From Anthracocystis setariae (lineage: Eukaryota > Basidiomycota > Ustilaginomycetes > Ustilaginales > Ustilaginaceae), in contig CAKMXJ010000020.1 in NCBI GenBank assembly GCA_928724745.1, forward strand, positions 248,001-312,000: 64,000 nt of DNA, read 5' to 3'. The notes beneath the pieces were generated by a model that was given only the letters and a program-made list of their open reading frames with translations, was not told where the DNA came from and did no database searches. This document shows, in pieces, positions 49,888 to 60,000 of the stretch. How positions within the stretch are numbered: position 1 is the stretch's first letter; each line of letters opens with the position of its first letter. The translations under genes were made by a program, and so were the position numbers.

Positions 49888-51723
49888 ATGGGACTGCTCC
49901 AACCCTTCCTCTGCTTCCTGTGCAGCTTTACCACCTGTATGCAACTATGCCAAGCAGCGCCGCTCAACTTGTCCTGCCCCAACTCCCAATGCTCCCCCGC
50001 ACCTCCTCCTCCTTCTACGGGCAACCCTCTCCAACTCAGCTTGCCTGCGCTCGGCACCGTGCTGGGCACCACCACGGACTATGGTGCACAGCGCTTCACT
50101 CTCCCCTATGCTCAACCCCCGCTTGGTGATCTTAGGTTCGCCTCGCCCCAACCGCTCGCTTCGTTCCCGAATGCATCTGCAGGAGGATATGATGCCACCC
50201 GGCTGCCCAACGCGTGCATGCAAGAACCCGATGCCAGGTACAACATCACCGCTGATGCGATCAGCGAAGATTGCCTGTACCTCAACGTTTTCCGCCCTGC
50301 GCCCGGTTCGTCTTCCGGTGGTGGACCGATGCCGGTGATGGTGTGGATCCATGGTGGGTCATTCATCTCGGGCTCTTCCACGGCTCCCGGATTGGATGCG
50401 TCTTATTTGGCCACGCAGCACAATGCGATCGTCGTCACGATCCAGTACCGTCTGGGAATGTTTGGCTTCTTCGCTCCGTCGCAGTTTACGTCCGAATCGA
50501 TTCCGACTGCTGCCACCACGGGTGGTTGGATCAATGGGAACCAGGGAGTGCGCGATGCCATCGCGGCGCTGTCTTTCATCAAGGCGAATATTGGTGCGTT
50601 CAATGGAGATGCGAATGCCATGACGATCGCTGGTCAGAGTAGTGGATCGCATCTCATCCGTTCTCTGCTGGATTCGCCTGCTGCCTCGGCGCTGTTCGCT
50701 AGGGCGATCATGCATTCGGACCCTGCCGACTTCGGCACGCAGTCCGCGCACACTTCCGACCTGGTGAGTAGGTTTGCTCTGCAGCAGACGGCCTGTTCGG
50801 ATTTGGGGTGTCTGAGGAGTATGAATGCGGGGGATTTACTGGGTGCGAGTATGGCGGCGGTGCAAGCGGGGCAGGCGATCGATGGCAGTGTGGCGGTAAG
50901 TGAAGTTTGGCGTCCCTTCGTCGGGCAACTCACCGGGGCTACCTTTGAAAGCAACCCTACCACCTCATTGGCTGCGCAGGAGGGAAAGGCGATCATCTAC
51001 ACGAATGTGGAAAACGAAGGCGGCTCGGCGATCGGTCAGATGCTCATGGCGACGGGTGTGGATGCGACTTCGGCTGAACTGCAGGCATATCCGGTCAGCT
51101 TGACACGAACGCAACTGTTGGAGCAGATGTTCAACGCGGGTCGAGGCCAGACACTCGACTCGGCGGTACAGTATGGGATGAACACTTCGGAGACATCGGC
51201 TTACCCTACGCCTGCCAAGGTGGAGCTCTTTTCGCACACCAACGATAGTCTGCGTGCCAACTTGGAGATGGTGCTGACGCAGGGCGTGTTCGTGTGTCCG
51301 ACGTGGAGCAACTCGCAGCGGTATGGGCAAGCGTATGTGGCAGTGTTCGAAAAGGGTATCACGTACCCTTCCAACGTGGGCATTGACTACTGCACCAACC
51401 GTGTCTGTCATGAGGACGACATCCTGGTCGTCTTTTCGGATCCGAACAAGGTCGATGTCGGACTCAAGAAGACGGTGCAGGAAGTGCAGGCGCGATGGAT
51501 GTCATTTGTCAAGTCTGGCAACCCCAACACGGCGAGTTATCAGGGCTGGACTACGGTGGGGGATAGTCAACAGGCTGCGCAGGTGCTGAGGCTGGGTGCG
51601 TTTTCGGGCGCCAAGACGCAGGGTTCAGTGTTGGATGCTATCTCTTTGCAGACGGGTCAGTATGCGGGTTGCGGACAGGTTTGGGGAGGTGAGGTGCAGT
51701 TTGATTGGCAGCTGTATCAGTAG
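49888..51723 (+). CDS. Secreted carboxylesterase / type-B lipase
   Basis: This extracellular serine hydrolase of the esterase-lipase (cholinesterase-like) superfamily has 611 residues. A signal peptide spans about residues 1-23 (hydrophobic LLQPFLCFLC core ending QAAP). A short proline-rich stretch is followed by the typical N-terminal strand and YAQPPLGDLRF near 74-84. A SEDCLYLNV segment lies near 126-134, and the oxyanion loop HGGS is near 155. The nucleophile is S251 in GQSSGS. Candidate partners are E377 in ENEGG and H508 in VCHEDD, which fits the triad order of Candida rugosa-type lipases. Several N-glycosylation sequons are present. The substrate could be triglycerides, sterol esters, plant esters or mycotoxins; the sequence does not decide. 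Confidence 0.9.
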   Translation: MGLLQPFLCFLCSFTTCMQLCQAAPLNLSCPNSQCSPAPPPPSTGNPLQLSLPALGTVLGTTTDYGAQRFTLPYAQPPLGDLRFASPQPLASFPNASAGGYDATRLPNACMQEPDARYNITADAISEDCLYLNVFRPAPGSSSGGGPMPVMVWIHGGSFISGSSTAPGLDASYLATQHNAIVVTIQYRLGMFGFFAPSQFTSESIPTAATTGGWINGNQGVRDAIAALSFIKANIGAFNGDANAMTIAGQSSGSHLIRSLLDSPAASALFARAIMHSDPADFGTQSAHTSDLVSRFALQQTACSDLGCLRSMNAGDLLGASMAAVQAGQAIDGSVAVSEVWRPFVGQLTGATFESNPTTSLAAQEGKAIIYTNVENEGGSAIGQMLMATGVDATSAELQAYPVSLTRTQLLEQMFNAGRGQTLDSAVQYGMNTSETSAYPTPAKVELFSHTNDSLRANLEMVLTQGVFVCPTWSNSQRYGQAYVAVFEKGITYPSNVGIDYCTNRVCHEDDILVVFSDPNKVDVGLKKTVQEVQARWMSFVKSGNPNTASYQGWTTVGDSQQAAQVLRLGAFSGAKTQGSVLDAISLQTGQYAGCGQVWGGEVQFDWQLYQ

Positions 51724-52150
51724 TGAAAAGCAGTTTGTCATGGTTTTTTCTTTTTGGATGATGTCTTTGTTTCTGCTCTTTGAATGTATGTCGCTAATCA
51801 TGTAGTAGTAGTAGAGTAGGAGTAGTCATGCTTCCGCTCAACACCACAACACCACACTGTCTTTACACTTGGACAAGATATTTGCTCCGATCTTACAGAC
51901 TAGATCTATCGTGCGTTTGATCGGATATCGGGGATGAATACAAAAATACAGATCAGTGAATGTTTTGAAAATGATCAATTTCGAATTGTTGTAATCAAAA
52001 TGTCTTGGAACGAAACGCGCCCCCCATCCCCGGATGTGGCCACAAAGAAGGCGGAAGAAGTGTCTGCACAGCGTAGTGAACAAGAAAGAAGGGGAAATTC
52101 CTAGCGATACGCCGTCCGAATGAAGCCGGATCTTTTCAAAATACACAGTA

Positions 52151-52152
<2 letters not shown>

Positions 52153-52197
<45 letters not shown>
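52153..52197. repeat. (CT)n pyrimidine tract
   Basis: About 22 CT units lie 200 bp upstream of the pyrophosphatase start. Similar CT tracts precede the eIF4B and NSUN5 starts in this window. Confidence 0.9.
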
Positions 52198-52200
<3 letters not shown>

Positions 52201-52302
52201 CGGGCCCTCGCCCAAAGAAAAAAAATGTGTTGCCATCGATTGGCTGTGTGTGTGTGTCGGAAGAAACACCGATTGCGGCCCAGCGTGCCAACACTGTTGC
52301 AG

Positions 52303-52308
52303 TATATA
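52303..52308 (+). promoter_or_regulatory. TATA-like box upstream of the pyrophosphatase gene
   Basis: TATATA lies about 90 bp before the 52398 start codon and 168 bp before the internal start at 52476. The call rests on sequence only. Confidence 0.35.
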
Positions 52309-52397
52309 CATGACACCACCCTCTCTCGATCTCGTTACATTCTTTCTCTCCACATCCATTCTCCGTCACATATACCTCGATCTTCCCCCGCAGGTAT

Positions 52398-53366
52398 ATG
52401 CCGTCGTCACCTGCACGTACCGCTCTGCATCGACTATCTCAGACTGCTCGCCAGCTGTCGTCTAGCATCCACACCATGGCTTCTGCCGCTGATTTCAAAA
52501 CGCGCGCTGTCGGTGCGCCTTATACGCTCGACTACCGCGTCTTTCTCGAAAACACAAAGACCGGTCTGCCCGCTTCGCCCTTCCACGATGTGCCCCTCTT
52601 CGCCGACGAGTCCAAGACCATCCTCAACATGATCGTCGAGATCCCGCGCTGGACCAACGCCAAGGTCGAGATCTCCAAGGAGGAAAACTTCAACTGCTTC
52701 AAGCAGGACACCAAGAAGGGCAAGCTCCGATTTGTGCGCAACTGCTTCCCGCACAAGGGCTACATCTGGAACTACGGTGCCTTCCCGCAGACTTGGGAAG
52801 ACCCGCACCACACCCACCCCGATACCAAGGCCAAGGGTGACAACGACCCGCTCGACGTGTGCGAGATCGGCGAACAGGTGGGTTACACCGGCCAGATCAA
52901 GCAAGTCAAGGTCCTCGGTGTCATGGCTCTGCTCGACGAGGGTGAGACCGACTGGAAGGTCATTGTGATCGACATCAACGACCCTCTTGCTCCCAAGCTC
53001 AACGACATTGAGGATGTCGAACGTCACCTCCCCGGCTTGATCCGAGCTACCAACGAGTGGTTCAGGATCTACAAGATCCCCGACGGTAAGCCAGAGAACC
53101 AGTTCGCTTTCTCCGGTGAGGCCAAAAACCGCAAGTACGCCACCGAGATCGTGCACGAGTGCAACGAGGCTTGGAAGAGGCTCATCAGCGGTCAGGCCGA
53201 TGCCGGTGAGATCAGCCTCACCAACACCGCAGTTCAGGGAAGCAAGGGTTTCGTCGGTGCCAACGATGCCGCAGTGGCAGCTGTGCCAAAGGCTAACCCC
53301 CAGGCTCCCGCTCCCATCGACCCCAGCATCGACAAGTGGTTCTTCATCTCGTCCTCGTCCAACTAA
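52398..53366 (+). CDS. IPP1: Inorganic pyrophosphatase (soluble, family I)
   Basis: The enzyme hydrolyses pyrophosphate and so drives biosynthetic reactions. Family I hallmarks are the substrate-site [21 protein letters not shown] segment near 112-132, the metal-binding [12 protein letters not shown] near 147-158 and VIDINDP near 190. The 322-residue version from 52398 starts with a basic, acid-free 26-residue stretch that could be a mitochondrial presequence. A second in-frame ATG at 52476 gives a 296-residue protein with the usual cytosolic length, in good context (CACCATGGC). A CAG follows close behind the TATA, so a spliced 5' leader is also possible. The gene converges on NSUN5 with 192 bp between stop codons. 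Confidence 0.92.
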   Translation: MPSSPARTALHRLSQTARQLSSSIHTMASAADFKTRAVGAPYTLDYRVFLENTKTGLPASPFHDVPLFADESKTILNMIVEIPRWTNAKVEISKEENFNCFKQDTKKGKLRFVRNCFPHKGYIWNYGAFPQTWEDPHHTHPDTKAKGDNDPLDVCEIGEQVGYTGQIKQVKVLGVMALLDEGETDWKVIVIDINDPLAPKLNDIEDVERHLPGLIRATNEWFRIYKIPDGKPENQFAFSGEAKNRKYATEIVHECNEAWKRLISGQADAGEISLTNTAVQGSKGFVGANDAAVAAVPKANPQAPAPIDPSIDKWFFISSSSN

Positions 53367-53558
53367 ACACCCGTTTTTTTTGGTTTTTTTCCCCCCTCGT
53401 TGGTCAGAAATTATCACGCCCCATGCACATCTTCTCTTGTGGTGTCTAGCGGTGTCTTGGCTTAAGTTAGCTACCATTGCAATTATGATCGCTTTAAACC
53501 GCCAGAGTGATGTGGGTTCAAGATGGTGTTTACAGCAGAGTTGGGACAAGTTCAAGGT

Positions 53559-55277
53559 TTAGGATGGTTGGTTGAGGCGTTGTTTCTTGCTCTTGTTTTT
53601 TTGCAGTTTCTTTTTCCTGTTGGCGGCGGTGGTTTTGGCAGCTACGGTTTCTGCTATTATTGTTTCCTCTTTGTCATTGTTGGATTGTTGGTCGTCGGTT
53701 AATTGCTTTCTCTTTGCGTTGTCGATAGTGGCGGGATGGCGGATGAAGCAGGCGATGAAGAACCCGTTGCAGCTTTCTACATTTGGTAGCTCACCCTTTG
53801 CCTCACCACCGGGTAAGCATCGGATCACTGCATCTCTCACGTCTTGCCTTGCCTTACATGCTTTGCTATCGCCTCGTACGCGCCAGGAGGGGATGACGAG
53901 CTCACGCGGGGCTAGTTTCCATCCGTATTCGCTCGCCTCCCGCGTCTCTAACGCTTTGAGAATCACCAATTCGTTCTCCTGTGCATGGATCGAGCATGTC
54001 GAATAGACGAGTTTTCGAAGCGAGTCAAACTTGAATGCATGTCGAAGCATGAGCAATTGGAATTCCGAAAGCTGGTGCAGTCGTTTTTCCAGCTTACTTT
54101 TTCCCCTCGTCGTCGTCAGGATGGGGTCGGGGGTGGGGGGAGTGTCTTCGACATCGTCGTCTTCCTTGAGAAAGTCGAGCCGGTTGACAATGCCCGAGCC
54201 ACTGCACGAGGGGTCGAGCAACATGTGCGTCACATTTGGGAACTCGGATGGGTTGGTGGTGAGAAAGTCTTTCCTCTCAGCAACCACGTTGCCCGTTCCC
54301 CGTGCGGATTGGGACAGTTTCTCGTTAGCGAGAGCGCCCACCGCTGCAAGACGTTTGACGAGGGTTTTGAAGCGGAGTGGATCGCGTTCAAACGCATGCA
54401 CTTTCCCAACCTGGACGGAGGAGTGTTGCGATTTCTCGTACATGATCGCGCTTAGATGCGAAGTCTTGTTGCCCGGTGCGCTGGTAGCATCCACCACGCC
54501 CGCATCTGCCGGTGGGTCCAGTATGAATGCTGGGAAACACGAGGCTAGATCCTGCATCACAATCCAATTCTCCCGATACAGCTCACTACCCAACAAAGCA
54601 CTCGTAGCCTTGGGATGAAACGCCAACAACCCGGGCACATGCTTCGACTCCACCCACTCCTTGACCCCACTGATCTCCTCCTCCCCCTCGTCAAGCTGCG
54701 TATAATGGTTCGCCGCGAGCCACGTGAAAACCTCGTCACGCGTCGCACGCAACGAGTTGATCCGAACCCACCGCGGCATCCTCTGCACCATCTCGTGATA
54801 TAGTGCCCCGGACCGCAAGTCGCTAATCCTCGCCTTGCCCTGTCGAAGCTGCAGCTTGACTAGGCTCGAATGGATCGATGGACGGTACTTGTCGAGGACG
54901 ACTTTGGGTGGCCATGTTTTCGCCGCTTGAATTCCCCGGTTCTGGAAGATGAGATCGTGGGTGAGGATGAGCACAAATGCTTCTTTCGACGGATACTCTT
55001 TCGTTCCCCTAGGATCCTTTGGCTGTGGCTTCGATTGGTCCTTCCCCTTGCCAGGTTTCGAGCGGGGAGCGGTGAGCGTGAATACGCGTTCCTCAAGCTT
55101 GAGCACTTTGGATTGCTCGATCGCATGCATGATCGCATTCCTGTACGCCAAACTGTTGATCAGGATCGCAAGCACTCGTGTCGAATCCGCATGAGGCGAC
55201 GCCGCCGCTTTGACAGAACACTCATCTCGAAGAACTCGGTCCAGAGACACTGCCGACCGAATGTAAAAGTCCGCCAT
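53559..55277 (-). CDS. RCM1: 25S rRNA m5C methyltransferase, NSUN5/Rcm1 type
   Basis: This nucleolar methyltransferase is expected to modify one cytosine of large-subunit rRNA. The frame encodes 572 residues from the ATG at 55277. An N-terminal RNA-binding region precedes the Rossmann fold, which has SAM motif I VVDATSAPGNKT near 261-272, an FERDPLRFK segment near 297, and the two catalytic cysteines. These are C358 in LDPSCSGSGIVNR (motif IV; the SGSGIVNR wording is NSUN5-like) and C428 in YSTCSIH (motif VI). The C-terminus is lysine-rich and probably a nucleolar signal. A retrotransposon sits 211 bp upstream of its start codon. A (CT)n tract covers 55284-55314, inside the leader. Confidence 0.92.
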   Translation of the reverse strand: MADFYIRSAVSLDRVLRDECSVKAAASPHADSTRVLAILINSLAYRNAIMHAIEQSKVLKLEERVFTLTAPRSKPGKGKDQSKPQPKDPRGTKEYPSKEAFVLILTHDLIFQNRGIQAAKTWPPKVVLDKYRPSIHSSLVKLQLRQGKARISDLRSGALYHEMVQRMPRWVRINSLRATRDEVFTWLAANHYTQLDEGEEEISGVKEWVESKHVPGLLAFHPKATSALLGSELYRENWIVMQDLASCFPAFILDPPADAGVVDATSAPGNKTSHLSAIMYEKSQHSSVQVGKVHAFERDPLRFKTLVKRLAAVGALANEKLSQSARGTGNVVAERKDFLTTNPSEFPNVTHMLLDPSCSGSGIVNRLDFLKEDDDVEDTPPTPDPILTTTRGKSKLEKRLHQLSEFQLLMLRHAFKFDSLRKLVYSTCSIHAQENELVILKALETREASEYGWKLAPRELVIPSWRVRGDSKACKARQDVRDAVIRCLPGGEAKGELPNVESCNGFFIACFIRHPATIDNAKRKQLTDDQQSNNDKEETIIAETVAAKTTAANRKKKLQKNKSKKQRLNQPS

Positions 55278-55283
55278 GATCGC

Positions 55284-55284
55284 G

Positions 55285-55314
<30 letters not shown>
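55284..55314. repeat. (CT)n pyrimidine tract, purine-rich on the transcribed strand
   Basis: About 15 CT units, interrupted by one TT, lie directly upstream of the NSUN5 start codon. On the gene's strand it reads (AG)n. Confidence 0.85.
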
Positions 55315-55315
<1 letters not shown>

Positions 55316-55488
55316 GGTGAAAGTGCGACCGAGTGACTGCAACCTGGAAGAGACAATGCCAACGATGGTGTGAGGTCAGAAGTCAAGAAGCGAAAAAACC
55401 AAACGTGCTAAATGTTGAATCCTGACCCGAATCTTCCAAAATGGCACAAATTTCAGTGTACAAGTATAGTGCTGCTTTGCTCCACATG

Positions 55489-55673
55489 TGTCACGTGTGC
55501 ACGTGACTAACGCTTAGTCAGCGTCTGCCAAGCACATTTGGTGGCTTGCCCCAACGATCACTCGTCGCTTCGCTCCTCATGTATATAGTCAAGGTCATCA
55601 CCGGATCTCATTCTCCTGGAATCCACTGCCTTTACTATTCACATATTGCATACAAGCTGTGCAACGTGTGACA
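55489..55673 (+). repeat. Left LTR
   Basis: The LTR is 185 bp, begins TGTCAC and ends GTGTGACA. It contains two CACGTG boxes (55492-55497 and 55500-55505), a GACTAA-CGC-TTAGTC inverted repeat (55505-55519) and a TATATA at 55582-55587, probably the element's promoter. It is identical to the right LTR. Confidence 0.97.
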
Positions 55674-55674
55674 T

Positions 55675-55686
55675 TGGTAGCTTCTG
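55675..55686 (+). other. Primer-binding site, putative initiator Met tRNA
   Basis: It begins one base after the LTR end with TGGTAGCTTC. TGG complements the tRNA CCA end. Fungal elements often use initiator tRNA-Met, whose acceptor ends in GCTACCA, and this sequence complements the last seven bases of that end. No tRNA from this genome is available to compare, so the tRNA identity is inferred. Confidence 0.6.
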
Positions 55687-55920
55687 TGGTTCTTCTCGAC
55701 AAAGCTTACTTTCCTTACGCTTTCATAGCATCCTCGCGAAATTCCTTACTCTCCTTCCCATCACCACCCACCGCATATACTCTAAACCATCGCCATCATT
55801 CCCCCCTCAACCCGTGCTCGCAGGTCTTCTGACTTGCGCCCTTTTGATCCCGACATCCACCTCCTTTCTCGTCGGCTGCAGTCGCCTTCCGGTAGTTCCG
55901 TAACGCCAGCGACTTCCACT

Positions 55921-57057
55921 ATGCCCGACACTCCGCCTTCCTCCGCCGCTCGCTCGGGCAGCCCTACCGGCGTTTCGCCTGCTTCGCACACCGACATGCA
56001 CGCTATTATGGCTCAGCTCCTCGCTTCGTCCCTCAAGACGACCGAGCTCCTGGAGCAACTCCTTGCCGGGCGTACTCCGACGCCCCAGTCGCCATCTGTC
56101 TCGTCCGCCCCTGCTCCGCAATCTCGGGGCCTCGACGACCTCGCCCGCGCCTCTATGCCTCCTCTTGATCTCGAAGTCGTCCGGGACAGCTCCAAGCTTC
56201 GCCCCAAAGACATCGCAATCTTTGACCCCGAAGACAAAGGCGACGTGGAACTGTTCTGCCGCCGCATCCAGGACGTCTCGACGCTTCATTCCGCCATGGC
56301 TGTCTGCGAGGCCCTTCCCCAATGCCTCCGCGGTACCGCCCTCGATTGGTACACCAACCTGGGTGCCATCGACCGGGCCAGCCTCCAGCGTAGCCCCGGC
56401 GCTTGGGTTCGCCTCCTCAAGGATCGTTTCGGCATGAGCGAAACGGAAGCCTTTAGTGAGTTGCAACGCATGCGTTATACTCTCTCCACTGATTACAATG
56501 CTTATCACGAACGGGGTATCCGTTTGGCTCGCATTGCTAATCAGACGGCTCCTCGACAAGTGGTGCAGTGGCTACTCAACGGTCTGCCTTTCACTATGCA
56601 AGCGCAGCTTGCTACCGCTGCCGAAGATCCCGACGTTGATCCTAACATTTTCCGGCGCAAAGCCCTGGCCGTCCGCGCGGTGCTCCAGCACGCCAAAGAG
56701 CGCTCCACCGCCAGTCGGGACCCGCAGCGGCCTTCCCTTCCTCCGCGTCAAGCTGCTCAGCCGCGCGACGTGGACAAGACCAGCCGTCCTCCCCCGCGTC
56801 CTTGCCGTCATTGCAACGGCTCTCACTGGGACGCCGACTGCCCCTCTAAGGTTAAAGCAGTCCAATTGTTCAAGCCCTCAGTACCCGCCGTCGCCGCCCA
56901 CCATGCCGACGCTCATGACGGCCAGCCTACCCAGGACTACGAGACTCTGCAGTACGAGGCTCTCCAGGAGGCGCACCTGTCTCGCTCTCACGATACTACT
57001 CCGGAGCTCTCCTTCTCCTCCGATGAGAGCAACGATTTTTCCATGCATGTCGACTAG
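55921..57057 (+). CDS. Retrotransposon Gag (capsid/nucleocapsid)
   Basis: Gag is the structural polyprotein of the element. The first ATG in the frame is 55921, giving 378 residues; the frame extends upstream only from a TTG at 55834. The central region has a capsid-like fold signature (FCRRIQDVSTLHSAM..LRGTALDWY..LKDRFG), followed by YNAYHERGIRLARIAN. A nucleocapsid zinc knuckle CRHC-NGS-H-WDAD-C near residues 300-312 has a C-x2-C-x3-H-x4-C spacing, one residue shorter than the classical knuckle. The frame ends with a single TAG at 57055-57057. The pol frame continues directly behind it without shifting. No frameshift or internal stop is seen. Confidence 0.93.
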   Translation: MPDTPPSSAARSGSPTGVSPASHTDMHAIMAQLLASSLKTTELLEQLLAGRTPTPQSPSVSSAPAPQSRGLDDLARASMPPLDLEVVRDSSKLRPKDIAIFDPEDKGDVELFCRRIQDVSTLHSAMAVCEALPQCLRGTALDWYTNLGAIDRASLQRSPGAWVRLLKDRFGMSETEAFSELQRMRYTLSTDYNAYHERGIRLARIANQTAPRQVVQWLLNGLPFTMQAQLATAAEDPDVDPNIFRRKALAVRAVLQHAKERSTASRDPQRPSLPPRQAAQPRDVDKTSRPPPRPCRHCNGSHWDADCPSKVKAVQLFKPSVPAVAAHHADAHDGQPTQDYETLQYEALQEAHLSRSHDTTPELSFSSDESNDFSMHVD

Positions 57058-57099
57058 GAACACGCGGGGGGAACTGTTCGCCAGCTCTCCCCATCCCGC
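57055..57099 (+). other. Gag-pol junction: in-frame UAG plus predicted hairpin
   Basis: The gag stop UAG (57055-57057) is followed after six bases by a stem. GCGGG at 57064-57068 pairs with CCCGC at 57095-57099. After a two-base bulge at 57093-57094, GGG at 57069-57071 pairs with CCC at 57090-57092. Gag and pol are in the same frame, and the frame is open from 57058 through pol. The arrangement resembles the readthrough junction of gammaretroviruses. It is predicted by eye only; folding energies were not computed. Confidence 0.6.
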
Positions 57100-60000
57100 C
57101 TTCCTCCGGATAAATCACCGACCTTACCCATCATCGACGCCCACGGGCCTTCAGCACCGACCTTCCACCTCCTTCCCTCTTACTTGCGCGTTCGTGTCCA
57201 GCCTTTCGGCGCCTCCGCCTTCGAGGCTTGTCTTGACACGGGCTCGTCCTTGTCTCTCATCGATCGTTCCCTCCTGCAGTCATTTCAACACTCCATGTCC
57301 GCCGACACCATGGTTGTGGACACCGCTAGCACTCCCACCCGTACTCTCGGCTGCGCAACCTTCACCTTGGACATTCCTTGTCCGCCTAAAGCCATCGCAC
57401 GCACCACCATTACATGTCATGTTCTCGAACGACTTCCCCCTCGCCTCATTCTGGGCATGGACTTCATCTTAGCCCATGGCATTCTCTTCGATGCCATCAA
57501 GTCGATTATCACTCTTCAATCTTGTGGCCTCCGCACGGCAGTGATTGTGGCTCGCGATCTTCCCAAAATGAAGCCCGTAGTTGCTCATGTCCTCGGCCCT
57601 CCTTCCGACAGTGTCCTCGCCCCGGATATGCGCGCCCCGCCGGACATGGACGCCTACACTCTCCCCTTCACTATCCTACCCGACCAACCTCATTCCGATG
57701 ATCTACCGACTTTCGATTCCGATCTTCCTCCCGAAACCAGAACTGCGTTCCTCACTCTCTTTGAGCGTTACCAGGATGTGTGGCGCCCCGGCCTGGGTAT
57801 GCTGACAACCGGTGACGCCATGCGTCTTCCCTCCCGCGAGCTCGAAACCAACCCCCACAAATTCAAACCCCGCCTTTACCGTGTCTCGCAGCGCGATCGC
57901 CAAGCAATCGACGAAGTCTTTGATGAGCTGGCTCGCCAAGGTCGACTCCACAAGGCTCCGCCCGGCACGCCCTGTGGGTGGCCCGTGTTTGTGGTGTACC
58001 GCAATGGTAAACCGCGCCCTGTGGTTGATCTCCGACAACTGAACGCTGTAGTGTTGCCTGACCATTATCCCCTCCCCACCCCAGATGAGCTGCGTGAACG
58101 GCTCGCCGGAGCTCACTTCATCACCACGTTCGATCTTCGCAAGGCCTTTTACCAAATGCCCTTGCATGAAGATGATCGGTGGAAGGCCACGGTTCTCACA
58201 CATCGTGGTCAGGAGATGCTCTCGTGTACCATAATGGGGCAATCAAGGTCCGTGGCATTTCTACAGCGTACCCTCACCGAAGCCTTCTCGGCCGCCGGAC
58301 TCAGTGCGAAAACCTTCGTATACGTTGACGACTTTGGCGTCCGATCGGGCACCATCGACGAGCATTTGCGCGACGTGAACGCGGTTCTCGACGTCATCCA
58401 ACGCCTCGGACTTACCTTGGCCAGAGATAAGGCCCACGTTGCGCGTCGCGAAGTGCCCTTATTGGGCCACTTGGTCTCGGGAGCGGGCACCCGCACTCTT
58501 CCTTCCAAGTGCGAGGCCATCCAACGAATCGAGTACCCCACCACGCTGGACCAGCTTGAGCACGTCATCGGGTTCTTCTCTTATTATAAGAACTACGTTT
58601 CGCGCTTCGCTGCACTTATTCGACCCCTTCAAAGTATCAAAACTCAACTGCTGCGAGGAGCTCCCATCGGTGGGCACGCGCGCAAAAGGCACTCTTCTTC
58701 AACGCAAGTCCCTCACGACCCGGCTGCATTACAAGCGCTGAACGAGCTCAAGAGCATTCTCCAGAATAAAGTGCTCCACTTCCCCGACTATCGCAAGCCC
58801 TTCCTGCTTTACGTCGATGCTTCGCAGCAGCACGGCTTCGCGCTCGCTTTGCATCAAAACGTGGAGGCATCTTCCGCTCACCCGCCCCAGCCAGCTGAGG
58901 TACCGATTTGGTTCGATTCACGCTCTCTCCAGCCCGCGGAACGATCCTACTGGCCGACGGAACTTGAAGCAGCCGCCGCGGTCTGGGCCTTGCAACGGGT
59001 AAAACGTTTCCTCGATGCATCCCCTGGTCCGCATTTGCTTTTCACCGACCATCTAGCAGTGACATCAATCGCCGACGCAAAGCCATTCTCTTCAACTCCT
59101 GCCGCTCACAATCCGCGTCTCGTGCGTTTCGCACTTATCCTTGCCGAGTTTCGCCCGAAGCTCACAATTCTACACCGAAAAGGTATGTACATGACGCACG
59201 TTGACGCGCTTAGTCGCATTCAAGCAGCCGAGGAGACCGGCCTAGTTGCACACGCACAATCCATCACCCTTAGCCCTTCCCTCCGCACGGATATTCTTAC
59301 CAGCCAGACCGCCGACCAAGCTTTTGCCCGCACCCGCTCGGATCTCGTGCTCAAGGCCAACGGTGCCCGACCCTTCCAGCACGGCGCCTTTGGCATCAAG
59401 GAAGACGATCTACTCTACAAGATCGATGACGACGGTACATGGCGCATGTGCATCGGTCCTTCTGCGGTTTCACGACTCATCGCTCTAGCGCATTCGGGCC
59501 ACCTTGGCGTCAAGGCCACCTGTGACAGGTTCCGCCAAGTCGCCTACACTCCTCACCTACTCCGCCATGTTGACGACTTTGTACGCCGATGCACGCACTG
59601 TCAACAAACCACAACTCACCGACACCGCCCGTATGGCTCTCTGCAACCTCTCGCCAGTCCCGCCATCCCTTTCGTCACTCTATCTTGTGATTTCATTGTT
59701 CGCCTCCCCGCGGTTCGCTCCACCTTCGACCGCGACTTACTTGACACCATTCTGGTTGTGACCGACACCGGCACACGGCGTGTTTACCTTCTGTCGGGAG
59801 CAACTACTTGGTCGGCAGAACAATGGAGCTTCCGGTTCGCCGAACGACTTCTGCCTCACATAGGATGGCCGCAGAAAATCATCAGCGACCGTGACTCTCG
59901 CCTCACCTCTCAGTTTTGGCGTTCGTTGCACACTCGCTACGGTTGTGAGCTCGTTTTCTCGACTGCGCATCACAAGAGCGATGGGCAGAGTGAACGAGCT

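Larger units (their letters stand above)
51724..52397. other. Spacer between esterase and pyrophosphatase with (CT)n tract
   Basis: The 674-bp region contains a long (CT)n tract at 52153-52197, a TATATA box at 52303-52308 (about 90 bp before the pyrophosphatase start) and otherwise only spurious frames. Confidence 0.55.

Noticed and set aside
52434..53555. 373-codon frame on the minus strand opposite the pyrophosphatase gene
   Set aside because: It is an antisense shadow of the pyrophosphatase gene with a Val/Leu/Gly/Asp-rich composition and no motif.
55489..55673. Solo LTR or an independent promoter region
   Set aside because: An identical copy at 60924-61108, the matching target duplication and intact internal frames show it is the left LTR of a full element.
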